Shown in pieces: positions 33,218 to 43,051 of a DNA stretch of 64,000 bases. This DNA comes from Deroplatys truncata (lineage: Eukaryota > Arthropoda > Insecta > Mantodea > Mantidae). Position 1 is the first letter of the stretch. Every line of letters starts with the position of its first letter. Below the pieces are notes generated by a model that did not search any database, was not told where the DNA came from, and saw nothing but the letters and a program-made list of their open reading frames with translations. The stretch is from positions 173,951,065 to 174,015,064 of the forward strand of contig CM060988.1 in the NCBI GenBank assembly GCA_030765065.1. The letters are read 5' to 3'. Both the position numbers and the translations under genes were made by a program.

Positions 33218-34133
33218 ACTTTCTCTACTACGTATAGTAAGTAGGGGAAGTATTGTATTCCACCCAAAAATTCGATACCAAGATTTCACCGGAAATACAT
33301 GTTTTGAGACCCCCTGAATCCAAAAAAAGCATTTTTGGAAACATGTCCGTGTATGTGTGTCTGTGTGTCTGCCTGTGTGTGTCTGTCTGTGAACAGCATA
33401 ACTCAGAAACGAACAGTCGGATAAACACCAATGTTGGTACTTAGATTCAGTATCTTCCAGAGATGCGACACGAAGGTTTTCAAGATAATCCCCCCACCCC
33501 AGATTACCCTTTACATGGAAGATTTTTCGAAAAGTTTAATTTTCTCAAAAATGCCTCTAACGATTTTGGTTAAAATAACATAGGTTTAAGATATTTTCAT
33601 GACAAATAAAATGTATATCTTGAATTTTCTGGGAATGTCTCCAAAAGTATTCTTCATTGTGAACGGCTTTTACATAACTGGTAAACCATAAGAGATGGAC
33701 AAAATTTTACTACACACAAAATGTAGATCGCGTTAAAATACTCAATTTATGTCATATACATTTTTTTTTGTTGAGTGAACCATTTTCGAGATATTGCTTG
33801 TTATTCCCTTACATTTTTCAATACTTATTTTCTAAAATGGGAATTCGTTATTCATTTTTTTGTGTTCGATATGCAAAGAGTTATAATCTGTGGCAAAGGG
33901 AATGGTGCTGCACCTAGCAACCAGCTATTAAGAGATATGTATGTGCTTAAAGGCTACTGTTTTTCTGTATTGCCCTTGTAAATATATTTTACCCTTACAT
34001 CTACAAGAAAATTAGCAATAAGATAGAGTCTGCAAATGTGTTTTTCGATTAACATGAAGTAGATGGAGAATAAGCGTTTGTAAAAATAGTTTGTACAAGA
34101 GTAGAGAAAGTCATGTGAGTGTAACACATCAGA
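33218..34133 (+). mobile_element. TTTCTCTACT-family HINE-like element in a mariner 5' UTR
   Basis: Left end ACTTTCTCTACTACGTATAG after five T; a GTGTGTCTGTGTGTCTGCCTG-type tract near 33356; right end AGTAGAGAAAGTCATGTGAG then TAACACATCAGA followed by seven T. This subfamily has a private block (AGAGTTATAATCTGTGGCAA, 33877) shared with 36183-36300 and 57992-58887. Confidence 0.9.
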
Positions 34134-34172
34134 TTTTTTTCATGTGGTTACAGATGTTATTGACAAATAGCC

Positions 34173-35243
34173 ATGAAACGTTACAGCATTCAGCAACCCG
34201 TAGAAATTGTGAAAATTTATTATCAAAATGGATCATCTGTTCGCCAAGGTTTCTGTGTATTGCGTGAAGTTTACGGTGTGCATAATCGTCCCTGCGAGAG
34301 AACGATTCGGCGTTTGATCGATAAATATGAAAGAAGTGGTTCTGTCAGCGATCAAAGAACGCCTGTACGTAATCGACGTAAGTGCTCCAACGAAAACATA
34401 GGCGCCGTTCGTGAGAGTATACGCGAGAATGGAAACAAATCAATTGCTCGTCGAGAGCAAGAATTGGGGCTTTCGCCGACCACAACTTGGCGAATCCTAC
34501 ATCTGGACTTGAAGTTTCACGCTTACAAAATGGTGTTAACTCAAGAACTAAAGCCCAAAGAACATAGGTTGCGCCGTGTATTCGCTGACTGGGTTATGGA
34601 ACAAACGGAAGCTGACCCGGATTTTTGTCCAAAAATCATCTTCAGCGACGAAGCCCACTTTTGGATGGATGGTTGTGTTAGCAAACAAAATTGCCGCTAT
34701 TGGAGCAATCACAATCCAATGCAGATCCAAGAACGACCACTTCATCACCAAAAGGTTACTGTGTGGTGTGGATTTTGCTATGGTAGAATCATTGGTCCAT
34801 ATTTTTTCCAAGATGAAGATGGAGAAGCTCTGTCATTGGAGAAAGATACCGGGCTCTTATAAGGGACTAGTTTTGGCTTCAATTAGATGGTGTGGATCTC
34901 AGAAACATCCCGTTCCAGCAAGATGGTGCCACATGCCATACTGCTCTCGAAACAATCGATCTTTTGAAGGAGAAGTTCAGAGGTTTCATCATCTCCCGTG
35001 TGGTGATGTTAACTGGCCTCCGATGTCATGTGATTTAACGCCGTTGGATTACTTCTTGTGGGGTTATGTTAAATCTCGAGTTTATGTCAACAAGCCAGAA
35101 ACAGTAAATGATCTTATGAATAACACCACGCGTGTTATTCGTGAAGTTGGACCTAATTTACGTTCTTCTGTCATTGAAAATTAGGTCAACCGTAGTCGCG
35201 CAACCCAACGAAGTCGCGGTGGTCACTTAACTGATGTTCTCTT
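34173..35243 (+). pseudogene. Mariner-like transposase, inactivated by frameshifts
   Basis: Starts MKRYSIQQPVEIVKIYYQNG, a helix-turn-helix segment with RTIRRLIDKYERSGSV, followed by a second DNA-binding helix region (SIARREQELGLSPTTTWRIL). IIFSDEAHFWMDG (first Asp near 34650) and VTVWCGF follow. The frame ends at 34862; NIPFQQDGATCHTALETIDL (second Asp near 34923) lies in the frame entered after a shift. Another shift leads to DVNWPPMSCDLTPLDYFLWG (third Asp near 35037) and KSRVYVNKPETV. A TAG interrupts at 35182-35184 before RSRGGHLTDVLFHT. The Asp spacing is close to 36 residues, unlike the DD34D mariners elsewhere in the window, so it is a different clade. Two frameshifts and one nonsense codon make it recent but dead. 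Confidence 0.85.
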
Positions 35244-35365
35244 CCACACGTAATGACATTAATTATGTTTCAAAATAAAAAATAAATAAACCTCTATCGT
35301 TTATAGAACGTGTTTTACTTAAGTTCAAAGATAGGACACTCTTGTTGAAAGACCTTATATATAGC

Positions 35366-36030
35366 AGGTAGAGAAGGTATTGCATTCCACCCAAAAGTTC
35401 GATACCGAGATTTCACCGGAAGTATATGTTTTGAGGCCTCCTGAATCCAAAAGAATCATTTTTAGAAAAAAAAGGACAGTGTGTGTGTGTATCTGTGGAC
35501 AGCATAACTCAAAAACCAAAAGTCGGATAAATATCAAACTGTGTATTTGGATTCAGTACCTTCAAAAGATGCGCTACGAAGATTTTCAATAACATCCATC
35601 ACCCCAAAATACCGTTTTAAATTTTCTGGGAATAGCCTGTAAAGTCCTCTTCTTTTACAAGGAATTGTGTATAATCTAGTATAACTGATAAATGAAGTGA
35701 TAGACGAAAACTTACTGCACAAAAAATGTAGATCTCTTTAAAACACACAATTTATTTTAAATAACACTTTTTATGGCATCAGCCATTTCCGACAAATCCG
35801 TTGCTAATGGTTTGAGTTGTTCAATAGATAGTCATTCTGTTTAATTCCTGTCACTTTTCAGTTGTTTCTCGCGATGTCGTGGAAAGGGTATAGAATTTTA
35901 AGACCAGCGTATAGCGTCCACTTCTTAAACATTTGACTATCGCATTCTCCTTGTTACTGTAACGAAATGTACAATGCAGCTATTTCTGCAAAGGTTTATC
36001 TCGATTAAAATGAATTAGTTAGAAAACAAA
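35366..36030 (+). repeat. TTTCTCTACT-family older copy, both ends damaged
   Basis: It runs from GTAGAGAAGGTATTGCATTC next to the mariner right TIR to CTCGATTAAAATGAATTAG. It then abuts the reversed right end of the next copy at 36031. Confidence 0.7.
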
Positions 36031-36821
36031 TCTGATGTGTTACACTCACATGACTTTCTCTACTCTTGTACAAACTATTTTTACAAGCGCTTATTCTCCA
36101 TATGCTTCATGTTAAACGAGATAAGCATTTGCAGAAACTATCTTATTGCTAATTTTCTTGTAGATGTAAGGGGAATATATATTTACAAGGGCAATATAGA
36201 AATACAGTAGCCTTTAAGCACATACATGTCTCTTAATAGCTGATTGCTAGGTGCAGCACTATTTCCTTTGCCACAGATTAATACTCTTTGCATATCCAAG
36301 ACAAAAAAAATGAATAACGAATTCCCATTTGTGAAAATAAGTATTGAAAAATTTAAGGGAATAACAAGCAATATCTCGAAAATGGTTCACTCAACAACAA
36401 AAATGTATATGCCATAAATTGTGTATTTTAACGCGATCTACATTGTTTGTCTAGTAAAATTTTGTCTATCTCTTATGGTTTACCAGTTATGCAAAAGTCG
36501 TTCACAATGAAGAATACTTTTGGAGACATTCCCAGAAAATTCAAGATATACATTTTATTTGTCATGAAAATATCTTAAACATATGATATTTTAATCAAAA
36601 TCGTTAGAGCCATTTTTGAGAAAATTAAAATTTTCGAAAAATGTTCCATGTAAAGGATAATCTGGAGTGGGGGGATTTTCTTGAAAACCTTCGTGTCTCA
36701 TCTCTGGAAGATACTGAACCTAAATACCAAGTTTGGTGTTTATCCGACTGTTTGTTTCTGAGTTATGCTGTTCACAGACAGACAGACACACACCCGGAAA
36801 TGTTTCCAAAAATGCTTTTTT

Positions 36822-37719
36822 ACTTTCTCTACTACGTATAGTAAGTAGGGGAAGTATTGCATTCCACCCAAAAATTCGATACCGAGATTTCACCGGAAAT
36901 ACATGTTTTGAGACTCACTGAATCCAAAAAAATCATTTTTGGAAACATGTCCGTGTGTGTGTCTGTCTGTGTGTCTGTCTGTGTGTCTGTGTGTCTGTCT
37001 GTGTGTCTGTGTGTCTGTGTGTCTGTGAACAGCATAACTCAAAAACGAAGAGTCGGATAAACACCAAACTTGGTATTTGGGTTCAGTATCTTCCAGAGAT
37101 GCGACACGAAGGTTTTCAAGAAAATCCCCCTACCCCAGACTACGCTTTACATGGAACATTTTTCGAAAATGTTAATTTTCTCAAAAACGGCTCTAACGAT
37201 TTTGATTAAAATATCATATGTTTAAGATATTGTCATGACAAATAAAATGTATATCTCGAATTTTCTGGGAATGTCTCCAAAAGTATTCTTCATTATGAAC
37301 GACTTTTTCATAACTGGTAAACCATAAGAGATAGACAAAATTTTACTACACAAAAAATGTAGATCGCGTTAAAATACTCAACTTATGTCATATACATTTC
37401 TTTTGTTGAGTGAACCGTTTGCGATATATTGCTTGTTATTCCCTTAAATTTTCCAATACTTATACTTTTCCTCAAATTCTTTATTCATTTTTTTTAAGTC
37501 CTGGACATGCAAAGAGAATGGAATGCGCCACACAGCAACCAGCGTTAAAATATTTGACTATCACTTAAAAGCTACCATATTCCCCTTGCATCTACAAGAA
37601 AATTACCAATAAGATTGACATCTCGATATCTCGATTAACATGAACCATATGGAGAATAGGCGTTTGTAAAAATAGATTGTACAAGAGTAGAGAAAGTCAT
37701 GTGAGTGTAACACATCAGA
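36822..37719 (+). mobile_element. TTTCTCTACT-family HINE-like element nested in its own family
   Basis: Complete: left end ACTTTCTCTACTACGTATAG, right end AGTAGAGAAAGTCATGTGAG then TAACACATCAGA. It is inserted inside the T-run of the reverse copy 36031-37852. Six T remain on the left and seven on the right, while the unoccupied site in the copy at 27578-28430 has seven T. Confidence 0.9.
36952..37027 (+). repeat. GTGT/GTCT microsatellite inside the HINE-like element
   Basis: Interspersed TGTG and TCTG units form the longest version of the tract carried by almost every copy of the family at this position. Length varies between copies, as expected for a hypermutable repeat. In Drosophila DINE-1 elements a GTCY tract occupies a comparable position. 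Confidence 0.85.
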
Positions 37720-37852
37720 TTTTTTTGGATTCAGGGGATCCCAAAACATGTATTTCCGGTGAAATCTCGGTATCGAATTTTTGGGTGGAATACAATTTTT
37801 CCCCTACTTACTATACGTAGTAGAGAAGGTCATGTGAATGTAGCACATCAGA

Positions 37853-38282
37853 TTTTCTTTTTCTTTGTAGTGCTGGATGGTGGATGCATAACTAATAGTT
37901 TTCTCCAGATTGACGTCACAGGGTTGGGCACTTTAAGATTCCATCGTGATTGGTGGATCTATTATGGTGTTGATTCTGGTAGTGTGATCCGTGGCGATCA
38001 TATCATTCCTGGTACTGCCGGTTTCAGAGACGCCCTGAACTTCCTCGTGTACTGAAAGATTTTTCCTACGTAGTTCCTCAGCTATCAAAGATCTTATTTT
38101 ATTATGTCTAGAATTTCGCAACAATTCGTCATATGGACAGGATCCCAGAACGTGTCCAAGGGTTTCACGCTCTCTCAGGCTGCAGTCGTTATCGTTTTTC
38201 ATTCTGCCAAGAGTGATTCCTAGAGCGCAAACATTGGCAGCCAAAAGAAAATGATTTTTAGAAACTTGTTGCACATTTTTAT
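37853..38282 (-). mobile_element. LINE fragment, R2-like C-terminus
   Basis: The minus-strand frame 38274-37933 encodes ETLGHVLGSCP, RHNKIRSLIAEELRR, VHEEVQGVSETGSTRNDMI and IIDPPITMES. This ordering (Cys/His-type ETLGHVL..C, RHN..R, EEV, IIDP) is characteristic of the region after the RT domain in R2-related LINEs, including part of the restriction-like endonuclease domain. It is 5'-truncated and carries no RT motif. The first Cys of the knuckle appears altered. Confidence 0.7.
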
Positions 38283-39512
38283 TCCTTCTCTACTGCTTAT
38301 AGTAACGAGTGAGGTTGCGCAGCGGTGACGTGCGCGACTCGCATTCGTGACGTCACCGGCGACCGCCCACTCTGATCCATGGGTTTTTCTTGGTTTCCCC
38401 GGGTCGATAGGCGAATGCTGGGGTGGTCCATCTTCTACCACGACTCTCCTAACCCTCATTTCCCGTATCCATCATCTTCCTTGTCAGGTTTAAGGGTTGC
38501 AGGACCATGCGACGGTGTTTGGTGGGTTGCGGCTGGGCAGTGGCTATGCACTCTGTGGACTTTTCTTCCTGGCGTCGTCCAGAGACCACTCGGTTGGATA
38601 CCCGCCTCTGGGTGCTTTCGTGTAGGCGCTCCTTAGGGACCCAATGGGTGGGCTCAGGCGGCGTTGGAGACGTTCAATCTGGAAACATTAGGGACCCCGT
38701 CCGTGCTTGCGACCGCCGTCATCCCTTCGGATTTCTCCCCTCATACCTCTCTCACTTCCTCACAGGGTGCTCTGCCCCGGTTTCTTGGGCCCCCTCCGTT
38801 CGTGCCTTTATCTTACCTATAGTAGGTAGAGGAGGATTGCATTCCACCCAAAATTTCGGTACCGAGATTTCACCGGAAATACACCGTTTGAAGCATTTAA
38901 GTCCATTATCCTCCAAGGATACGACACGAAGATTTTCAAGAAAGTACGGGCTTTAGACTTTACATCGAATATCTTTCAAAGTTGTTGATTTTCTCTAAAA
39001 TGGCTGTTTTTTTTATTGAAATACAGTATGATAATAATATTATTTTGATGATAAATAAAAAGGAAAACTCCAATTTTCTGTCAATAGCCTGTGCATTCAT
39101 CTTCATTCGGAGCGAATTTTGTAATATTGCAAAATTAAAAGATAGAGATAGCTCTTTGCATAAAAAAGTGGATATTTTTAAAACACATCAACTACTGCCG
39201 AGATATCCGTTATTATTGGTTTCAATGTTTCAATGCTTTGTCATGCTTTTAAATAGTTGTTGCTATTCAGTTATTTTTCGCCATTTCATTTCCAGCATAT
39301 AGCCACTCGCTTTTAAACATCTAACTACCGATTTGGTTTCCTCTATTCCCATTGTACCCACAAATAAATGCCAATGAAACTATTTCTGCAAAATTTTTTC
39401 TCAATTAATGTGGGCATAGCGAGAAAAATAAGCCTTGGTAAGAATTGTTTGCAGAATACATATAATTATAAACAACGATAGTGAGTAGAGAAAGTTGTCC
39501 GAATGTAACACA
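38283..39512 (+). repeat. Older TTTCTCTACT copy with a SINE near its left end
   Basis: CCTTCTCTACTGCTTATAGT at 38283 is the left end. After the SINE it continues CTATAGTAGGTAGAGGAGGA and runs to the right end GAGTAGAGAAAGTTGTCCGA, TAACACATCATAA near 39512. Confidence 0.75.
38303..38811 (+). mobile_element. tRNA-related SINE-like retroposon
   Basis: The head GAGGTTGCGCAGCGGTGACG (38311) resembles a pol III A box. Further along are TGGGTTTTTCTTGGTTTCCC, the core shared with the other copies, and CTGGAAACATTAGGGACCCC (38682). The minus-strand copy at 40331-40770 matches over most of its length. The flanking TTATAGTAA / CTATAGTAG inside the host repeat is an imperfect target duplication. Open frames 38379-38956 are by-products of its composition. 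Confidence 0.7.
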
Positions 39513-40040
39513 TCATAATTTTTTTTTCTACTGGTAAGTCGCAGGAGGATGGTCCACATTACATTTGTGTTTTGTCTATTTTACTCCACATGTGTGCATG
39601 GACTATATTAAATCCTCTTACGTTTGATACATTTATTATTGTAGAAATGGAATATAATAATGCCTATTTGATATTTGAATTTAAATTTTACCTGGGCCTT
39701 TACTTCATTGTTATTTGTTAATATTAACGATTTAATTTATGCAGCACCTAAGTATGGACTGCAAGTTGTTGATTTGTTTAAGGTCAACAACCAAGCGTGA
39801 ATAATTGATCTCCAATTCGCCACCAATATTAATGTTAGTGAACTTGCTATTGTAACTACTATGCCCAACAGTTGTTAGTAATTAACTTTGTTTTCACGCA
39901 AGCACTATTTGTGTTATTTACTATCATCAAATACATTACACATGGGTTAAGTTCATTACAGAATCTTCGTCTCGTATTTTTAAAATCTTCCTCGCTTTCC
40001 ATTAATGGACTTAGCGCCGTTGTATCGTAATGTACTACTT
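39513..40040. other. No gene seen (39513-40040)
   Basis: AT-rich sequence without recognisable genes or family landmarks. Confidence 0.4.
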
Positions 40041-40330
40041 TTGTGGAGCTTACCGTTTCCGAGGTATTCGTTGCTATTTTTTCCAGTATAAAAATGCTTT
40101 ATCATTACACATTTTGAATGCTAGATCACCATTCATTTGTTTCTCGTGATTTGGAAAAAGTATAGAGTTTCAAAGCTAGCATATAACTACACACTTTTTA
40201 GTTTGGCTGTCACTTCAACCTCCTGTATGCGCTTTATACCTACAACTTTAACTCGATTAACAAGAATAAGCTGTCATGAGAATATTTTGTTAAAGAGTTA
40301 TAGAAATAAATGACACTGGGTAAATGTAAA
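40041..40330 (+). repeat. TTTCTCTACT-family 3' fragment
   Basis: ACCGTTTCCGAGGTATTCGT, TTGTTTCTCGTGATTTGG and AACTCGATTAACAAGAATAA are diverged family landmarks. The SINE at 40331 follows. Confidence 0.55.
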
Positions 40331-40770
40331 GGTACTGATGAACGGGGGGGGGCCCGAAACTGGGGCAGAGAACTACTGTGACCCCTGGGAGGGAGAGATG
40401 AGGGGAGAGACCCGAAAGGCGGCCAGATCCGGATGACGACGGCGCAAGCACGGACGGGGTCCCTAATGTTTCCAGATTGAACACCGCCCGAGCCCACCAA
40501 TTGGACCCCCAGCCTCTGGGGGATCCCCGAAGGAGCCACAATCCGCCGACCACCGTCGCCTGACCCTACAACCCTGAAGCAGATGACAAGGAAGATGATG
40601 AGTACAGGAAATGAGGTACAGGAGAGCCTTGGTAGCAGATGGACCGCTCCAGCATTCGCTGCCGACCCGGGGAAACCACAAAGAACCCATGGGTCAGAGT
40701 GGGCTTTCGCCGGGCATGGGATCTCATGAATGTGATGATCACATGGTACACACTTATCTAGCACCGAACC
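40331..40770 (-). mobile_element. tRNA-related SINE-like retroposon
   Basis: On the minus strand it has the core TGGTTTCCCCGGGTCGGCAG (about 40681-40662), CTGGAAACATTAGGGACCCC (40476-40457) and CTCTGCCCCAGTTTCGGGCC (about 40369-40350), as in 38303-38811. The tRNA-like head near 40770 is less well preserved. The overlapping long frames (40240-40893 minus) are compositional and lack any domain I recognise. Confidence 0.65.
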
Positions 40771-40971
40771 TTGTAACATATCTTTTTTACATCGTGTGTA
40801 TATTCCAGTGGAGGTTTTAACGACGTGAAAGTAGTGCTCACGCAGCCTGGTGGGTAATGAACGTATCAATGAATTATTATCGTCATCTCTCACCAGATGT
40901 CCGTGCTCTAAGATTTCGCAACATCCTTTTAAACTGTAACAGTAGCGGTAAATCGGTCACGGTCGGCCAAA

Positions 40972-41012
40972 GAGAGAGAGAGAGGGAGAGAGAGAGAGAG
41001 AGAGAGAGAGGA
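40972..41012 (+). repeat. (GA)n microsatellite
   Basis: About 40 bases of GA units with one GG interruption. Confidence 0.95.
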
Positions 41013-41212
41013 ATAATTCTTCAGCCGAGTTGATTACTGCGGTCTCGACTTGACGAACCGACTGATGATTATCTGGTTTATATTACCATTTCTTCGTTTC
41101 AGGAAGCTCTGAGAATGCAAACTGCCAATTTCAACTACATGAGGGTTAACTATAGATTGCAATGTGATTTCCGCCCCCTTTGTAATGGGGAATGCCACCT
41201 GCCACTGAACAA

Positions 41213-41216
41213 CATC

Positions 41217-41258
<42 letters not shown>

Positions 41259-41259
41259 C
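41213..41259 (+). repeat. (AAT)n microsatellite
   Basis: About 14 perfect AAT/ATA units, giving an Asn run in one frame and an Ile run on the other strand. Neither frame is a gene. Confidence 0.95.
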
Positions 41260-41269
41260 GTCTTCAAGG

Positions 41270-41660
41270 ATTAGGCCTTTCTGTCTGTTCCGCTTCAGAA
41301 TTGTTCACGCCATAAAGGACGTCCAATGTTCCTCTTTCCTGTTGGGCTGTATTGCATTGCAGCTTTTGTAATTCTATTATTTGACATTTAGTTATTGTCT
41401 AATATCAGTGTTTCTTTTGTGATCCAATAACGAATATCCTGCTACAAAAGCCGAGGAATTTCATCTCTGATGATTCAGTTTGTCGTAATTGATCTCATGT
41501 TAGTGTCCAACATTCACTACCATGCAGAACCAAAGGCAAGGTTATTACTTTGTAAAATTTAATTAATGTTTCTTTTCGCACATTATGTTTGAATGTACGT
41601 TGTATGGTTCCACAGAAATGTCTGGATCTAGCCAATTTTAGCTCTACATCATCTGGCTTA
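41270..41660 (-). mobile_element. LINE fragment (RT thumb region)
   Basis: The minus strand encodes DDVELKLARSRHFCGTIQRT, FYKVITLPLVLHGSECWTLT and SEMKFLG, the typical post-RT segment of a LINE ORF2 (GSE.W signature). Both ends are lost, and a TGA interrupts after WTLT. Confidence 0.75.
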
Positions 41661-41689
41661 GTAAATTTAAAATAATAATTGTAAAAATA

Positions 41690-42988
41690 ATAATAAAAAT
41701 AATGCAGATACCTTGAAATAGCTATACACGTTTAAGATATTATGTTACTAATAAAATATAGGTATATCTTGAGGCAGTATTTTTAGCATTTAAATAATTT
41801 CAGTCTAATTATATAATATGTAAATTCAATAACAGCCCGCCTTGAAGCAATATGTGTAAGTAATAATTTGTAAAATGTATGTAACAGTCATTGCATATGC
41901 TTATATTATTGTAAACATGTTCAATAATGTTATGTGAATGCATTGCGTAATTTAAGAATGTAGGAGCTGTGAGAACAATAATCAAAAGTTGCTAACAATG
42001 AGGTAACCTTGAGACAATAATGAATGTGAGAGTTTAACAATACTACTTGTGATTCTTGGAAGCAATAATGTAATTTTTAGTGACAGTTTATAAAATAGCC
42101 AATTAACAACCAGAAAAAGCTTTAGTTAAATTAAGGTATTCTATTGGACTAGGATTAGCCAATCAGGAACTAAAAAGGAGAAAAATTTACAAATTTAGAA
42201 GTCAGTTGCCTGCAAACAGTGTTCCTAACCAGACGCAAAAAGTGTCCTCAAGAAATATAAAATGTATTCTTGTGAGACGAAAAATAAGTTTACGTGTTAA
42301 AAAGTGTAATTAATTAATAAAAAGAATCCCACAGCTCTCTATATCAGTGAAGTGTTATTTAAATCGTATCAAGCATTAATAAAAGGAGTGAAGTAAAATT
42401 ATAATCTGTGTAAGCCTACATTCTTGTCGCATCACAATCCTACTAAGAGAAACGTGTCTCTAACAATAATACTGATGCAGCCGAGGCAAACATAAATATA
42501 TAATATTTAAAGAAAAAGTCAAATTACAAAGTTATTAATTTTTTAAAAACTTGGGGCAAAGGCTACCGTCTACCATACGTGCGGTTGCAACTACTACAAG
42601 TTCGGCTCCCCAACAGTTGAAATATAATACAACTCCATCAATACAACAATACAAACTACTTCAAATTCACGCCCAACGCGTGGTACAAATAACGTAACAA
42701 ACCATCTTCAAATTGGCTTCCGTAAGTGGAGCTAATAAATTTCTTCTTCAATCTTGAATTTTCTGGGTATAGCCGGCGAAGTCCTCTTTATTCTGAATGA
42801 CTTTTGTATAATTGGTGAACCGTAAGAGATAGATAAAGCATCACTGCACCCAAAAAAAAAAAAACTCACACAATTTATATCAACATTTTTTGTGGAGTTA
42901 ATCATTTTCAAGTTATTCTTGTTATTGTTTGAATTTTCAAATACTTATACCTTTCTTAACTGGTAAGTAGGTATGCTTTTTACTTTTT
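41690..42988 (+). repeat. TTTCTCTACT-family fragment hosting LTR-B copy 2
   Basis: The family sequence TTTAAGATATTATGTTACTA...GTATATCT (to 41769) is interrupted by LTR-B. It resumes ATCTTGAATTTTCTGGGTAT at 42751 and runs to about 42980. Confidence 0.75.
41770..42750 (+). mobile_element. LTR-B copy 2, solo LTR
   Basis: TGAGGCAGTATT to TTCTTCTTCA with the exact duplication ATCT (41766-41769, 42751-42754). The host repeat reads continuously across when the LTR and one ATCT are removed. The right part holds two TTCAAATT(C/G).C(G/T)(C/T)CC-type blocks, at 42660 and 42713. Confidence 0.95.
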
Positions 42989-43051
42989 GTGGGTCACACA
43001 AAGTTTTGAGAATGGGCAACAATGAGCGGGGTAAGCCAAAGCAGCTTTTTT

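Larger units (their letters stand above)
33142..35356 (+). mobile_element. Mariner-like element with both TIRs
   Basis: The left TIR AGGGTCTTTCAACAAGAGTG (33142) and the inverted right TIR ending at 35356 (AAGGTCTTTCAACAAGAGTG) are nearly identical. Each is flanked by TATA/TA, giving a complete element. A HINE-like copy (33218-34133) lies between the left TIR and the transposase start. Confidence 0.9.
36031..37852 (-). mobile_element. Reverse TTTCTCTACT copy with a nested forward copy and symmetric ends
   Basis: The left boundary is the reversed right end TCTGATGTGTTACACTCACA. The interior runs to CCAAAAATGCTTTTTT at 36821, is interrupted by 36822-37719, and resumes TTTTTTGGATTCAGGGGATC. At its right boundary GTAGTAGAGAAGGT does not stop but continues CATGTGAATGTAGCACATCAGA, a second right-type end. 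This gives it true inverted termini of about 35 bp. Confidence 0.8.

Noticed and set aside
36952-37027. Possible CRISPR-like or satellite array
   Set aside because: The units are 4-8 bp microsatellite repeats inside a transposon; there are no spacers and this is an insect genome.
36031-37852. Classical TIR DNA transposon defined by the TTTCTCTACT 12-mer
   Set aside because: In most copies the 12-mer is terminal on one side only and there is no TA or fixed duplication; the symmetric form here is an exception.
40240-40893. 217-codon minus-strand frame as a gene
   Set aside because: It runs across the boundary of a SINE-like copy into an old HINE-like fragment; coding potential is accidental.
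41115-41315. Asn-run protein
   Set aside because: Caused by the (AAT)n microsatellite.
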